Part shown: positions 46,449 to 55,328 of the stretch, piece after piece
Layout: every line of letters starts with the position of its first letter
How positions within the stretch are numbered: position 1 is the first letter of the stretch
Source of the DNA: Allobosea sp. CRIB-10
GTDB lineage: Bacteria > Pseudomonadota > Alphaproteobacteria > Rhizobiales > Beijerinckiaceae
NCBI RefSeq assembly: GCF_900112185.1
Contig: NZ_FOKP01000003.1
Span: 248,001-312,000 of the forward strand
Reading direction: 5' to 3'
Length of the DNA: 64,000 nucleotides
The notes under the pieces: model-generated
Database searches by the model: none
Told to the model about the DNA's origin: nothing
Seen by the model: the letters and a program-made list of their open reading frames with translations, nothing else
Position numbers and translations under genes: made by a program

Positions 46449-47218
46449 GCCTGCGCCCACGGAAACAGGCGCTGGTTGACCGCCTTGAAGAGGAAATCGG
46501 AGATCAGCCCGATCAGGCCGATGACGATGATGCCGAAGATGATCTGCCCGGTGTTGAGCAGCGCTTGGCTGTCGGTGATCATGTGGCCGATGCCGGAGGA
46601 GGATCCGATCAGCTCGGCGACGATGACATAGGTCCAGGCCCAGCCGAGCACGAGGCGGAAGATCTCGGCGATCTCCGGCGCGGCGTTGGGCAGGAGCACC
46701 CGGCGCACCACGGAGGAATCGCTGGCGCCGAGCGTGTAGGCGGCGTCGACCAGGTCGCGCCTTATGCCGCCGACCGCGACCGCGATCATCAGCACGAGCT
46801 GGAAAAACGAGCCGATGAAGATGACGAGCAGCTTCTGCGTCTCGCCGATGCCGGCCCAGAGGATCAAGAGCGGGATGAAGGCCGAGGCCGGCAGGTAGCG
46901 CGCGAAGGAGACGAACGGCTCGAGGAAGGCCTCGACCGGCTTGTAGGCGCCCATCAGGATGCCGAGCGGCAGCGCGAAGACGACGGCGAGGATGAAGCCG
47001 CCGACGACGCGCCAGATCGTCATGCCGATATCGACGATGAAGCCGTGGTTGACGAGGAGGTTCCAGCCTTCGCCGACCATGGTCAGCGGATCGGCGAGGA
47101 ACAGCTTTTGGACATAGCCGCCGAAGGTCGCGACCGACCAGACGACGACGAAGAGCGCGAAGAAGGCGATGCCGTAGCCGACACGGGCGGCAGCGGAGAC
47201 CGGCTGAAGTGGTTTCAT
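46445..47218 (-). CDS. NitT/TauT-type ABC transporter permease
   Basis: This 257-residue inner-membrane protein has six helices. The EAA-type loop is DAAYTLGASDSSVVRRVLLP, near residues 166-185. It matches SsuC/TauC permeases. It is coupled to the ATPase gene downstream and to the DNA-glycosylase gene upstream by 4-bp ATGA overlaps on both sides. Confidence 0.92.
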
Positions 47219-47736
47219 CGTCTAGAACTTGTTTCCTTCACGAGGGCGGCGAGTTCACGCCAGGGCTCGATGGACCAGTAGCCGGATGCCGTCCCGGAGG
47301 TGGAGGGCAGGATGAAGACGCGGCTTCCTACGAGCGGGGACGGCTGGAGACCATAGGCGAGCTTGAGTCCCTTCTCCTCACCCAGCGCCGCCTGGGCGGC
47401 ACGCTTGCCGTTGAAAGCGACGATCGCGGGAGCATGCTCACGAAGCTTGGCCAGGAAGCCGGCGCTATCGACATGGTGCCGCATCAGCGCCGTGTCGGGG
47501 CCGGAGGTTCCCTTGGCGACATCGGTGAAGCCGATGCCGTATCGCGGCAGCTCCCGGAAATCCGAGGGGCCGAGCGGCTCAGGGATAAGCCCGGTCTCGA
47601 ACAGGGTCTTCCAGAACTTGTTGCCGGGGCCGGCATAATAGGCGCCCCGCCGGGCAGAGGCCGCTCCGGCCTGCGTGCCGCAGAAGACGACACGCAGGCC
47701 GGAGGTCAGAACGTCCGGCAGGACGTCGCCGCTCAC
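47215..47736 (-). CDS. mug: Mismatch-specific DNA glycosylase (Mug/TDG-like)
   Basis: This 173-residue protein starts with GTG (MSGDVLPDVLTSGLRVVF). FCGTQAGAASARRGAYYAGP and NKFWKTL are the N-terminal part of the UDG fold. The catalytic Asn of GINPG in classical Mug is replaced in CGTQAG, so activity or specificity may differ. FNGKRAAQAAL and LPSTSGTASGYW are the later family motifs. GTGA overlap with the binding-protein stop and ATGA overlap with the permease start place a DNA repair gene inside a transporter operon. Confidence 0.82.
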   Translation of the reverse strand: MSGDVLPDVLTSGLRVVFCGTQAGAASARRGAYYAGPGNKFWKTLFETGLIPEPLGPSDFRELPRYGIGFTDVAKGTSGPDTALMRHHVDSAGFLAKLREHAPAIVAFNGKRAAQAALGEEKGLKLAYGLQPSPLVGSRVFILPSTSGTASGYWSIEPWRELAALVKETSSRR

Positions 47737-48695
47737 TTGCCGGCGACGTACTTCGTGTCGACCAGCGTGTTGATGTCCGGCTTGGCCTTGATCAGGCCGA
47801 TCTCGAGCAGCAGCTCGGCCGCCTTGGTGGTGAAGGCCTGCCATTCGCCCTCGAAGAACTTCTTGTTCCCCTCGGCATCCGACCAGCGCAGATAACCGGC
47901 CGACTTGCCGAACTGCTCGCCGGTCTGCTTCACATCGGCGCCCATGATGCCATAGGCCTTGGTCTGATCGGCCTTGATCATCGCCAGCGCGTCGAAATAG
48001 CTCTTGGTCAGAGCCTTGGCGGCCGCATCGTTCTCGGCGAGGAATTTCGGCGTGCAGCCGAAGGTGTCCATCACCATCGGATAGTCCAGCGTGGTCGCGA
48101 TGATCTTGCCAGCCTCCGGCTTCTCGCGCACGGCCGAGAGATAAGGCTCATAGGTCATCGCCGCGTCGTTCTGGCCGGCGATGAAGGCCTGCGCGGCCGG
48201 GCCGGGCTCCATGTTGACGACGTTGACGTCCTTCACCGACATGCCGTTCTCCTTGAGGATCCAGGCGAGGGCGAAATAGGGCGAGGTGCCGGGTGCGGAG
48301 GCCGCGACCGTCTTGCCCTTGAGGTCCTTGATCGAGGCGGTCGAGCCGCGCACGGCCATGCCGTCGGCGCCATAGCTCTTGTCGAGCTGGAAGATCTGCT
48401 TGGTCTTGATGCCGGCTGCGTCCCAGACGATCCAGGTCTCGACCGTGGTCGCGGCGCACTGGATGTCGCCCGAGGCGATGGCGAGGTGGCGATCCTTCTG
48501 CGGGATCTTCTTGATCGAGACGTCGAGGCCGTTCTTGGCGAAGATGCCGGCCTCCTTGGCAAGGGTCAGGGGCGCGAAGCCGGTCCAGCCGGAGATGCCG
48601 ATGTTGACCTTGGTCTGCGCCTGCGCGCCGTCCGCGGCGATGAGAGCTCCAAGACCGATCCCGGCCAGCGCCCCGATACGCTTCACACCTGTCAT
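47733..48695 (-). CDS. NitT/TauT-type ABC transporter substrate-binding protein
   Basis: This 320-residue periplasmic protein starts at MTGVKRIGALAGIGLGALIA with a signal peptide (cleavage after AQA). The core GISGWTGFAPLTLAKEAGIF is typical of aliphatic-sulfonate/nitrate/taurine-type binding proteins. GAGGGGAAGAGG lies upstream of the ATG. A hut-operator-like palindrome lies about 100 bp upstream. The ligand cannot be read from sequence. Confidence 0.9.
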   Translation of the reverse strand: MTGVKRIGALAGIGLGALIAADGAQAQTKVNIGISGWTGFAPLTLAKEAGIFAKNGLDVSIKKIPQKDRHLAIASGDIQCAATTVETWIVWDAAGIKTKQIFQLDKSYGADGMAVRGSTASIKDLKGKTVAASAPGTSPYFALAWILKENGMSVKDVNVVNMEPGPAAQAFIAGQNDAAMTYEPYLSAVREKPEAGKIIATTLDYPMVMDTFGCTPKFLAENDAAAKALTKSYFDALAMIKADQTKAYGIMGADVKQTGEQFGKSAGYLRWSDAEGNKKFFEGEWQAFTTKAAELLLEIGLIKAKPDINTLVDTKYVAGK

Positions 48696-48793
48696 GACGA
48701 ACCTCTTCCCCTCTTGTTCCCGCTTGCTGCGGACACCCCGGCCAACGCAGCCCGATCGTGTTCGACAAAGCAAGCTTCGTTCCAATTCACGTT

Positions 48794-48809
48794 AAATGCA
48801 TATGCAATT
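48794..48809. promoter_or_regulatory. Hut-operator-like palindrome between the ABC operon and ThDP enzyme
   Basis: AAATGCATATGCAATT shares TGCATATGCAATT with the second hut operator (30334-30346). The 10-bp core TGCATATGCA (48797-48806) is a perfect palindrome. It lies in the 242-bp region between the ABC operon and the gene at 48938. This may be a HutC site; inferred. Confidence 0.45.
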
Positions 48810-48937
48810 CCGTCAAGGCGGCATCACCCGGACTTGGGGAAGCAATGACATTCTCTTGTTTGACACTCTCGTAGTGATCCCTTCCCCTCGCAGCATTCGG
48901 CGCGACGCGCCTTTGGCTATTAAAGAGGTTCTTCCGG

Positions 48938-50494
48938 ATGAATGGCGCCGACCGCCTGTGCGACACGCTGCTGGTCAACGATGTCGATGTCTGCTTCGCC
49001 AATCCCGGCACCTCCGAAATGCATTTCGTCGCGGCGCTCGACCGCAAGCCGCAGATGCGCTGCGTGCTCGGCCTGTTCGAGGGCGTGGTCACCGGCGCGG
49101 CCGACGGCTATGCCCGCATGGCCGACAAGCCGGCGGCGACCCTGCTCCATTGCGGGCCCGGCATGGCAAACGCACTCGCCAACATGCACAATGCGAAGCG
49201 CGCCAATACGCCGATGATCAACGTGGTCGGCGACCACGCGACCTACCATCTCCAGCACGACGCGCCGCTGACCAGCGACATCGAGAGCCTGGCCTGGCCA
49301 ATGTCGCAATTCGTCCGCCGCATCGCGAGCCCTGAAGATGTCGGCCCGGCGATCGGCGAAGCCTATGCCGCATCGCTGTCGCTGCCCGGCGTCACCACCG
49401 TGATCCTGCCGGCCGATTGCGCCTGGGGCAGCGTCGAGCCGGCGGAACTTAAGCGCACGGCGGTGCCGGCGCCGAAGCAGGTCGATGGGGCACCAATCCG
49501 CGAGGTCGCCAATTTACTGCGCAAGCACGGTTCGCGCGCCGCGATCATGCTGACCGGCTCGGCGCTGCGCGAGGGTCCGATGGCGATGGCCGCGCGGGTC
49601 TGCGCTGCGACCGGTGCGCAGATCTTCGCGCAGATGTCGAACGGGAGGATCGAGCGCGGCGCCGGCCGCGTCGCCATCCCGAAGGTGTTCTATCCGATCG
49701 ACATGGCGCTGCAGCAGCTCAAGGACATCGACCTGCTCGTGCTGATCGGAGCCCAGGTGCCGGTCGGCTTCTTCGCCTATCCGGGCAAGCCCGGCCGGCT
49801 GGTCCACGAGACCTGCCAGGTCGAGCAGCTCGCCGTGCAAGGCGACGACCTGCCCGGCGCGATCGAGGCGCTGGCCGACGAGCTCTCGGCCCGGGCGACG
49901 CCGCCCGCCTTCATCGCCGCGCCGCAGAAGGCGGACAACGCGCTGCCGACAGGCGCTCTCGACGCCGACAAGGTCTGCACCATCGTCGCGCGGCTGCTGC
50001 CGGAGAACGCGATCATCTGCGACGAGTCGGTCTCGTCGGGCCGCAGCTTCTATTTCGACTGCCATGGCGCGCCGCAGCACGACTACATCCAGCTCACCGG
50101 CGGCGCGATCGGCGAAGGCATTCCGCTCTGCGTCGGCGCGGCGGTCGCCTGCCCCGACCGCAAGGTCATCGGCATGCAGGCCGACGGCTCCGGCATGTAC
50201 ACGGTCCAGGGGCTGTGGACGCAGGCGCGCGAGAATCTCGACGTTGTGACCGTGGTCTTCGCCAACCGGACCTATGCGATCCTGCACGGCGAGATGCGCA
50301 ATGTCGGCGTCAATGATTTCGGCCGCAACGCCAAGCTGATGCTCAACCTCGACGAGCCGGCGCTGGACTGGGTGTCGATGGCGAACGGCATGGGCGTCGA
50401 GGCCGCGCGCGCCACGACGGCCGAGGAATTCACCAGGCTGTTCCGGGGGGCGCTCGGCCGCAAGGGGCCGTTCCTGATCGAGGCGGTGATCTGA
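48938..50494 (+). CDS. Thiamine-diphosphate-dependent enzyme of the acetolactate synthase large-subunit / benzoylformate decarboxylase type
   Basis: This 518-residue enzyme is related to acetolactate synthases but shorter than IlvB. The conserved cofactor-activating Glu is E48 (GLFEGVVTGAADGYARMAD). The Mg-ThDP motif is ADGSG...ARENLDVVTVVFAN (GDG is ADG). Reaction and substrate are unknown; annotations of relatives as acetolactate synthase should be treated with care. AGAGG lies upstream of the ATG. It diverges from the ABC operon. Confidence 0.82.
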   Translation: MNGADRLCDTLLVNDVDVCFANPGTSEMHFVAALDRKPQMRCVLGLFEGVVTGAADGYARMADKPAATLLHCGPGMANALANMHNAKRANTPMINVVGDHATYHLQHDAPLTSDIESLAWPMSQFVRRIASPEDVGPAIGEAYAASLSLPGVTTVILPADCAWGSVEPAELKRTAVPAPKQVDGAPIREVANLLRKHGSRAAIMLTGSALREGPMAMAARVCAATGAQIFAQMSNGRIERGAGRVAIPKVFYPIDMALQQLKDIDLLVLIGAQVPVGFFAYPGKPGRLVHETCQVEQLAVQGDDLPGAIEALADELSARATPPAFIAAPQKADNALPTGALDADKVCTIVARLLPENAIICDESVSSGRSFYFDCHGAPQHDYIQLTGGAIGEGIPLCVGAAVACPDRKVIGMQADGSGMYTVQGLWTQARENLDVVTVVFANRTYAILHGEMRNVGVNDFGRNAKLMLNLDEPALDWVSMANGMGVEAARATTAEEFTRLFRGALGRKGPFLIEAVI

Positions 50495-50570
50495 GGATCT
50501 GTAACCGGATGCCCCGACATGGCGAATTCAGCTGCCGATGCTTATGTGGGCAGCAGCAAGGAGGTTTGAC

Positions 50571-51077
50571 ATGACGGAACGTGCTGTACTCGCAGGCGGT
50601 TGCTTCTGGGGCATGCAGGACCTGATCCGCAAGCTCCCCGGCGTCGAGACGACCCGGGTCGGCTACACCGGCGGCGACGTGAAAAACGCGACCTATCGCA
50701 ATCACGGGACCCATGCCGAGGGCATCGAGATCATCTTCGACCCCGCCAGGATCGGCTACCGGCAGCTGGTGGAATTCTTCTTCCAGATCCACGACCCGAC
50801 CACGCTGAACCGCCAGGGCAACGATCTCGGCACCAGCTACCGCTCCGGCATCTACTATGTCGACGACACCCAGAAGAAGATTGCCGATGAGGTGATCGCC
50901 GAGGTGAACGCCTCGGGCCGCTGGCCGGGCAAGGTGGTCACCGAGGTGAAGCCCGCGGGCGATTTCTGGGAGGCCGAGCCGGAGCACCAGGATTATCTCG
51001 AGCGCTACCCGGCCGGCTACACCTGCCACTGGGTCCGCCCGGACTGGGTGCTGCCGCGTCGCGAGGCGGCGGAGTAG
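50571..51077 (+). CDS. msrA: Peptide-methionine (S)-S-oxide reductase
   Basis: This 168-residue protein starts at [20 protein letters not shown]. The catalytic Cys is in [45 protein letters not shown] and [12 protein letters not shown] follow. AAGGAGGT lies 8 bp upstream of the ATG. The C-terminal [10 protein letters not shown] includes a possible resolving Cys. It repairs oxidised methionine. A terminator follows at 51136. Confidence 0.94.
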   Translation: MTERAVLAGGCFWGMQDLIRKLPGVETTRVGYTGGDVKNATYRNHGTHAEGIEIIFDPARIGYRQLVEFFFQIHDPTTLNRQGNDLGTSYRSGIYYVDDTQKKIADEVIAEVNASGRWPGKVVTEVKPAGDFWEAEPEHQDYLERYPAGYTCHWVRPDWVLPRREAAE

Positions 51078-51082
51078 CGGAG

Positions 51083-51223
51083 CCTTCTCCCCTCGGGGGC
51101 GAAGGTGGCAGCGCGAAGCGCTGACGCATGATGGAAGGGTCGCGCAAGCGGCCCTTTTTTCGTCTCACCCGGTCAAAGCGCCCGCATCCCCCTGCCGGGA
51201 CCTTCTCCCCCGAGGGGAGAAGG
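51083..51223. repeat. Paired GGGG-rich hairpin repeat (family F) after msrA
   Basis: CCTTCTCCCC-TCGG-GGGCGAAGG at the left and CCTTCTCCCCCGAGGGGAGAAGG at the right are hairpins. GCGCGAAGCGC lies between. An intrinsic terminator sits inside this region. Confidence 0.65.
51136..51160 (+). terminator. Intrinsic terminator of msrA
   Basis: AGGGTCGC-GCAA-GCGGCCCT forms an 8-bp stem (one T-G wobble) with a GCAA tetraloop, followed by TTTTT. It lies 59 bp after the stop. Confidence 0.85.
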
Positions 51224-51228
51224 AAGGC

Positions 51229-52269
51229 CTACTTGAACCCGCCCAGGAACGCGTCGAGGCAATCGCCGATCGCCTCGATCGCGTAGCCACCTTCCTGCAC
51301 CACCAGTGTCGGCAGGCCGAGCGCCCTCACCCGCTCGCCGATCGTGCCGAAATCGGCGGCCTCCAGCTTGAGCACGCCGATCGGATCGTCCTTATGGGCG
51401 TCGTAGCCGAGCGCGATCACCAGCGCCTCGGCGCCGAACTCGCGGATGGCGCGGCCGGCGCGGTCGACCGCCGCTTCCATCTCGGCGCCGCCGGCGCCAG
51501 GGGCGAGCGGCAAATTGAAGTTGAGACCTTCCCCTGGCCCGTAGCCGCGCTCATCCTCATAACCGGTGAAGAAGGGGTAGTAGTTCACCGGATCGGCATG
51601 GACCGAGATGGTGAGCACGTCGTTCCGGCGATAGAAGATCTGCTGGGTGCCGTCGCCGTGATGGGCATCGACGTCGAGGATCGCGACCTTGCCGAATTTG
51701 CTGCGCAGTCGCTGGGCCGCGATCGCAGTGTTGTTGAGATAGCAGAAGCCGGAAGCGCGGTCGGCGCGGGCATGGTGGCCCGAGGGTCGGCAGAGCGAAT
51801 AGACTGCGCGCTCGCCGGCAAGGATCGCCTCGGCGCCGGAGACCGCCGTCTCGGCCGAACGCAGGGTGGAGAGCCAGCAATGCTCGCCGACCGGCACCGA
51901 CATGTCGCCGAGATACCAGCCCATCTGGCCGACAATGCCGGTCGGGCGGCAGGGCGGACGGACATCTTCGTCGGTGCGGCCGCTCCAATAGGGGAAGGTG
52001 TTGGGCCAGGCCTCGGGTCCGCGCTCGGGCAGAGCGAGCCAGCGCTGCCACAACCCTTCGAGGAAGCGGACGAAGCCTTCATCGTGGACGGCGAGGATCG
52101 GGCCGGTGCCATGCTCGGCCGGGCGCTCCGGCGCGATGCCGTGCTTGGCCAGCGCGCCGAGCAACCTCTCCGTCCGTTCCGGCAGGTCCTTCGGCGCGAC
52201 GATCTGGCCGAAGCGCATATATTGCTGCGGATCGTGCTTGGACTGGTCGGGGTGATAGAAGGCGCGCAT
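51229..52269 (-). CDS. Histone-deacetylase-superfamily amidohydrolase (acetylpolyamine amidohydrolase type)
   Basis: This 346-residue zinc enzyme has the His-His pair in SGHHARADRASGFCYLNN and the zinc-site DVDAHHGDGTQQIFY. The late GYDAHKDDPIG supplies the other zinc Asp and QEGGYAIE follows. These features place it in class II HDAC-like/AphA proteins, which deacetylate acetylpolyamines or other N-acetyl compounds. It is cytoplasmic. Neighbours do not identify the substrate. Confidence 0.88.
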   Translation of the reverse strand: MRAFYHPDQSKHDPQQYMRFGQIVAPKDLPERTERLLGALAKHGIAPERPAEHGTGPILAVHDEGFVRFLEGLWQRWLALPERGPEAWPNTFPYWSGRTDEDVRPPCRPTGIVGQMGWYLGDMSVPVGEHCWLSTLRSAETAVSGAEAILAGERAVYSLCRPSGHHARADRASGFCYLNNTAIAAQRLRSKFGKVAILDVDAHHGDGTQQIFYRRNDVLTISVHADPVNYYPFFTGYEDERGYGPGEGLNFNLPLAPGAGGAEMEAAVDRAGRAIREFGAEALVIALGYDAHKDDPIGVLKLEAADFGTIGERVRALGLPTLVVQEGGYAIEAIGDCLDAFLGGFK

Positions 52270-52340
52270 GCGAGGCTCTCGACATCAAAACAGAGAGCAG
52301 CATAGCGCCACGAAAACCACACCGCGACCAGTGCGCCTGA

Positions 52341-54659
52341 TCAGGCGGCGGCACTATCTCCGTGCATGGCGTCGCCCTTGGGCAGCAGGTTGGGCAGCTG
52401 CAGCAGCCAGGGCACGCGGCCGGCCGGGGCAGGCTTGGCGTAGCGATAGCCCTGGGCGAAGCGGCAGCCCTGCTCCTTCAGGAAAGCTTCCTGCTCGGCG
52501 GTCTCCACGCCCTCGGCGATGACGTCGAGCCGCAGATCGGCCGCGAGCCGGATCAGCGCCCGCACGATCGCCGCATCGCCGCCATTCTCGGTGACATGGC
52601 TGACGAAGCCACGGTCGATCTTGAGCGCGTCGACCGGAAAGCGCTTGAGATGGGTGAGCGAGGCGTAGCCGGTGCCGAAATCATCGAGCGCGACGCGCAG
52701 ACCCGCACCACGCAGCGTCTTCAGCGTTCGCTCGGCCTCGTCGGCATTGCGGGTCAGCAGTACCGTCTCGGTGACCTCGACACCGAAATGACTGGCCGGC
52801 ACGCCGGCAGCCGCGAGCTGACCGAGCAGACGCTCCGGCAACGCCGGATCACGGAAGACGCTGGCAGCGAGGTTGACGCAGACATGGCCGACATCGAGCC
52901 CGGCATCGAGCCAGCTGCGCAGGTCGCCGATGGCGGCCGCGATGATCGCGTCGCTGATCCCGTTGGCGATCTCGGCGTCCTGGAAACCTTCCTGGAAGGC
53001 GGCGGCCGGAATGATGCCGCGCTCGGAATGGCGCCAGCGCGCCAGCGCCTCGAAGCCGACGATCCGGCCGGTGTCGACCGCGACCTGCGGTTGATAATAG
53101 GGGAGGATGCGTTCCTGCTTCAGCGCACCGGCGAGCCCTTGACACACCGCGACGCGGCGCGCCATCGCGGCGCGCATCGCCGGCTCGTAGACGATCGCCA
53201 TGTTGCGGCCGTTCGCCTTGGCCCGGTAGAGCGCGAGATCGGCGTCCTTCATCAGTTCGACGCCGTCGCGATCATGCTCGGGCGCCAGCGCGATGCCGAG
53301 GCTCGCCCGCGTCGCGATCATCTGCCCGGCATGCTCGCAGGGCCGGCGCAGCACCTCGATCAGGGCCTCGCCTTTCACTAGCGCCTCGAACCCCGTCAAC
53401 CGCTGCGTCGAGAGCACGACGAATTCGTCGCCGCCGAGCCGAGCGACCAGCTCGTCAGGGCCGATCGCGGCGGCGAGCCGCCTCGCCGCCTCGATCAGCA
53501 ATGCGTCTCCAGCGTCATGGCCGAGCGTGTCGTTGATCGACTTGAAGTCGTCGAGATCGATCAGGAAGAGGCAGACCGCCCCACCCTTGCTTGCCATTTT
53601 CGCCAGCGCCTGCTGCATCCGTTCGCCGAACAGCAGACGATTGGGCAGGCCGGTCAGCGCGTCATGCGTCGCCTGGCGGCGGGTGCGGGCCTCGGCCGCC
53701 TTGCGGTCGGTGATGTCGACGATGCCGGCGACGACCGCCGGCATTTCGCCGTCCGGCAGCGTGGTCGCGGTGATCAGCACGTCGCGGACGGCGCCGCTGC
53801 CGTCGCGGACCTGGGCCTCATGGCCCTCGATCTGGTCATGAGCGTTGAGCAAGCGAGCGATGACGCGGCGATTGCCGCCATCGAGCAGGATGTCCTGGAC
53901 CTGCGCCTGCGTGACCTCGTCGCCGAAATAGCGCTTGGCCGCGTCGTTGCCGCGCAGAAAACGGCCGTCGCCGCGCGAGGTCACGACGAGCGGGATCGGC
54001 ACCGCCATGAAGATGCGCTCGATCATCGCCTGGCTGGCGCCGAGCTCGTTCTTGGCCTGGCGCTCGGCCTGGGTCGCCGCCCATTCGAGCCGGCGCAGGC
54101 GGTTGCCGTGGACGACGACCAGCCCGAGCGCGAAGTTGAGCATGACGAGGACGAGGATCAGGCCGGGCAGGGTCGACGGCATCGGCCCGTTGCCGAGATA
54201 GCCGGCGAGCATCAATGCGCTGCAGCCCAGTCCCAAGACAAGCGTCCAGCGGAAAGCGGTCGGCGCCACCAGATAGAAGATCGAAGGCAACATCAGCACG
54301 ACGAAGAGGGCTAGATCGCTGCGCGACGAGACCAGCAGCGCGACCATCAGGCCGGTCGAGACCTCCCAGAGGATCAGCACGGCCTGCGCCTGCGAGAACC
54401 GCGTCGCCTTGCGCACCAATGCAAAGCAAAGGAGCGAGACGAAGACGACCATCAGCCGCGCCGGGACGGCGACGAAGAAATGCGGGGTGCCGTGGAAACG
54501 CCAGTCGCTGGCGAGGAAGAGCGTGTTGAGAACCGCCGAGATCAGGAAGATCAACCGGCACTGACGCAGTGTCTCGCCAAAGCGCGCATCGCGGAACGCG
54601 CTCTCACGGGCGAAATCCCGGAATTCCCCACCAAATCGAAACAGGCCATTGCGCGTCAT
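52341..54659 (-). CDS. Membrane GGDEF-EAL c-di-GMP protein with a PAS domain
   Basis: This 772-residue protein starts at MTRNGLFRFGGEFRDFA. Six or so membrane helices (35-190) lead to a PAS-like domain (210-320), GGDEF (LGGDEFVVL, 409-413) and EAL (GFEALARWRHSERG, AEGVET). EAL catalytic residues EVTETVL and DDFGTGYASL are present, so both activities are possible. No I-site RxxD precedes GGDEF (the sequence is GPDE), unlike the MASE1-type cyclase at 22564. An earlier TTG start is possible. Confidence 0.88.
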   Translation of the reverse strand: MTRNGLFRFGGEFRDFARESAFRDARFGETLRQCRLIFLISAVLNTLFLASDWRFHGTPHFFVAVPARLMVVFVSLLCFALVRKATRFSQAQAVLILWEVSTGLMVALLVSSRSDLALFVVLMLPSIFYLVAPTAFRWTLVLGLGCSALMLAGYLGNGPMPSTLPGLILVLVMLNFALGLVVVHGNRLRRLEWAATQAERQAKNELGASQAMIERIFMAVPIPLVVTSRGDGRFLRGNDAAKRYFGDEVTQAQVQDILLDGGNRRVIARLLNAHDQIEGHEAQVRDGSGAVRDVLITATTLPDGEMPAVVAGIVDITDRKAAEARTRRQATHDALTGLPNRLLFGERMQQALAKMASKGGAVCLFLIDLDDFKSINDTLGHDAGDALLIEAARRLAAAIGPDELVARLGGDEFVVLSTQRLTGFEALVKGEALIEVLRRPCEHAGQMIATRASLGIALAPEHDRDGVELMKDADLALYRAKANGRNMAIVYEPAMRAAMARRVAVCQGLAGALKQERILPYYQPQVAVDTGRIVGFEALARWRHSERGIIPAAAFQEGFQDAEIANGISDAIIAAAIGDLRSWLDAGLDVGHVCVNLAASVFRDPALPERLLGQLAAAGVPASHFGVEVTETVLLTRNADEAERTLKTLRGAGLRVALDDFGTGYASLTHLKRFPVDALKIDRGFVSHVTENGGDAAIVRALIRLAADLRLDVIAEGVETAEQEAFLKEQGCRFAQGYRYAKPAPAGRVPWLLQLPNLLPKGDAMHGDSAAA

Positions 54660-54707
54660 GCCGCAACTTCGTCCGGCAGCGGTCAAGGGCAGGTTAAGGC
54701 ACAGCGG

Positions 54708-55328
54708 TCAGCTGGTCCGGATCATGTCCTTCGTCGCGACCAGGGTCGCGAGTTCGCCGGCAAGTTGCGCGATGTCGAAGCGCCCCTCGCGGTACCAGTC
54801 GACCGAGCCGTTCATGGCGCCGAGCAGGAAGAGCCGCAGATGCTCGGGCGCGATGCCGGGGGTGAGCACGCCCGCGCTGGCAAGCTCGTCGATCAGCGCC
54901 CGCCAGAGATCGTCATAGGCGCGGCGGATACTGCGCACGCTCTCCGGCGTCGGGTTCTCGCCGAAACTGAAGACCTTGATGCTGGCGCAGGTGTAGTCGG
55001 AATGGCCGTGCAGGGCGGCGAGGTGCGCCGCGATCGCCGCCTTGAGCCGCTCGCGCGCCGTCGCCTTGCCCGCGGCGCCCAGCGCGGCCAGGACAGCGTC
55101 ATGCACGAGACGGACGCCGTCATTGACGACCGCCTCGACGATCTCCTCCTTCGAGCGGAAGTGATAATAGAGGCTGGCCTTGCGGATGCCGACCGCCTCG
55201 GCGATCTCGCGCAGGCTGGTCTGATGATAGCCGTTGCTGCGCAACAGGCGCGCTGCATGGTCGAGGATCAGGCGGCGGGCGCCGCCTTCGAGCTCCGCCC
55301 GCTCGGCGCGTCCGGTCACGACCGTCAC
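54708..55328 (-). CDS. TetR/AcrR family transcriptional regulator
   Basis: This 206-residue protein has an N-terminal helix-turn-helix (TSLREIAEAVGIRKASLYYH, 42-61). The C-terminal domain is the ligand-binding TetR_C region. Its ATG overlaps the acyl-CoA dehydrogenase stop by 4 bp, so the repressor is cotranscribed with the enzyme. A palindrome at 56538-56559 upstream of the operon is a likely binding site, giving autoregulation. Ligand probably an acyl-CoA by context; inferred. Confidence 0.9.
   Translation of the reverse strand: MTVVTGRAERAELEGGARRLILDHAARLLRSNGYHQTSLREIAEAVGIRKASLYYHFRSKEEIVEAVVNDGVRLVHDAVLAALGAAGKATARERLKAAIAAHLAALHGHSDYTCASIKVFSFGENPTPESVRSIRRAYDDLWRALIDELASAGVLTPGIAPEHLRLFLLGAMNGSVDWYREGRFDIAQLAGELATLVATKDMIRTS

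Noticed and set aside
48850-48890. TTGACA at 48860-48865 as a promoter for the ThDP enzyme
   Set aside because: No convincing -10 element at 16-18 bp.
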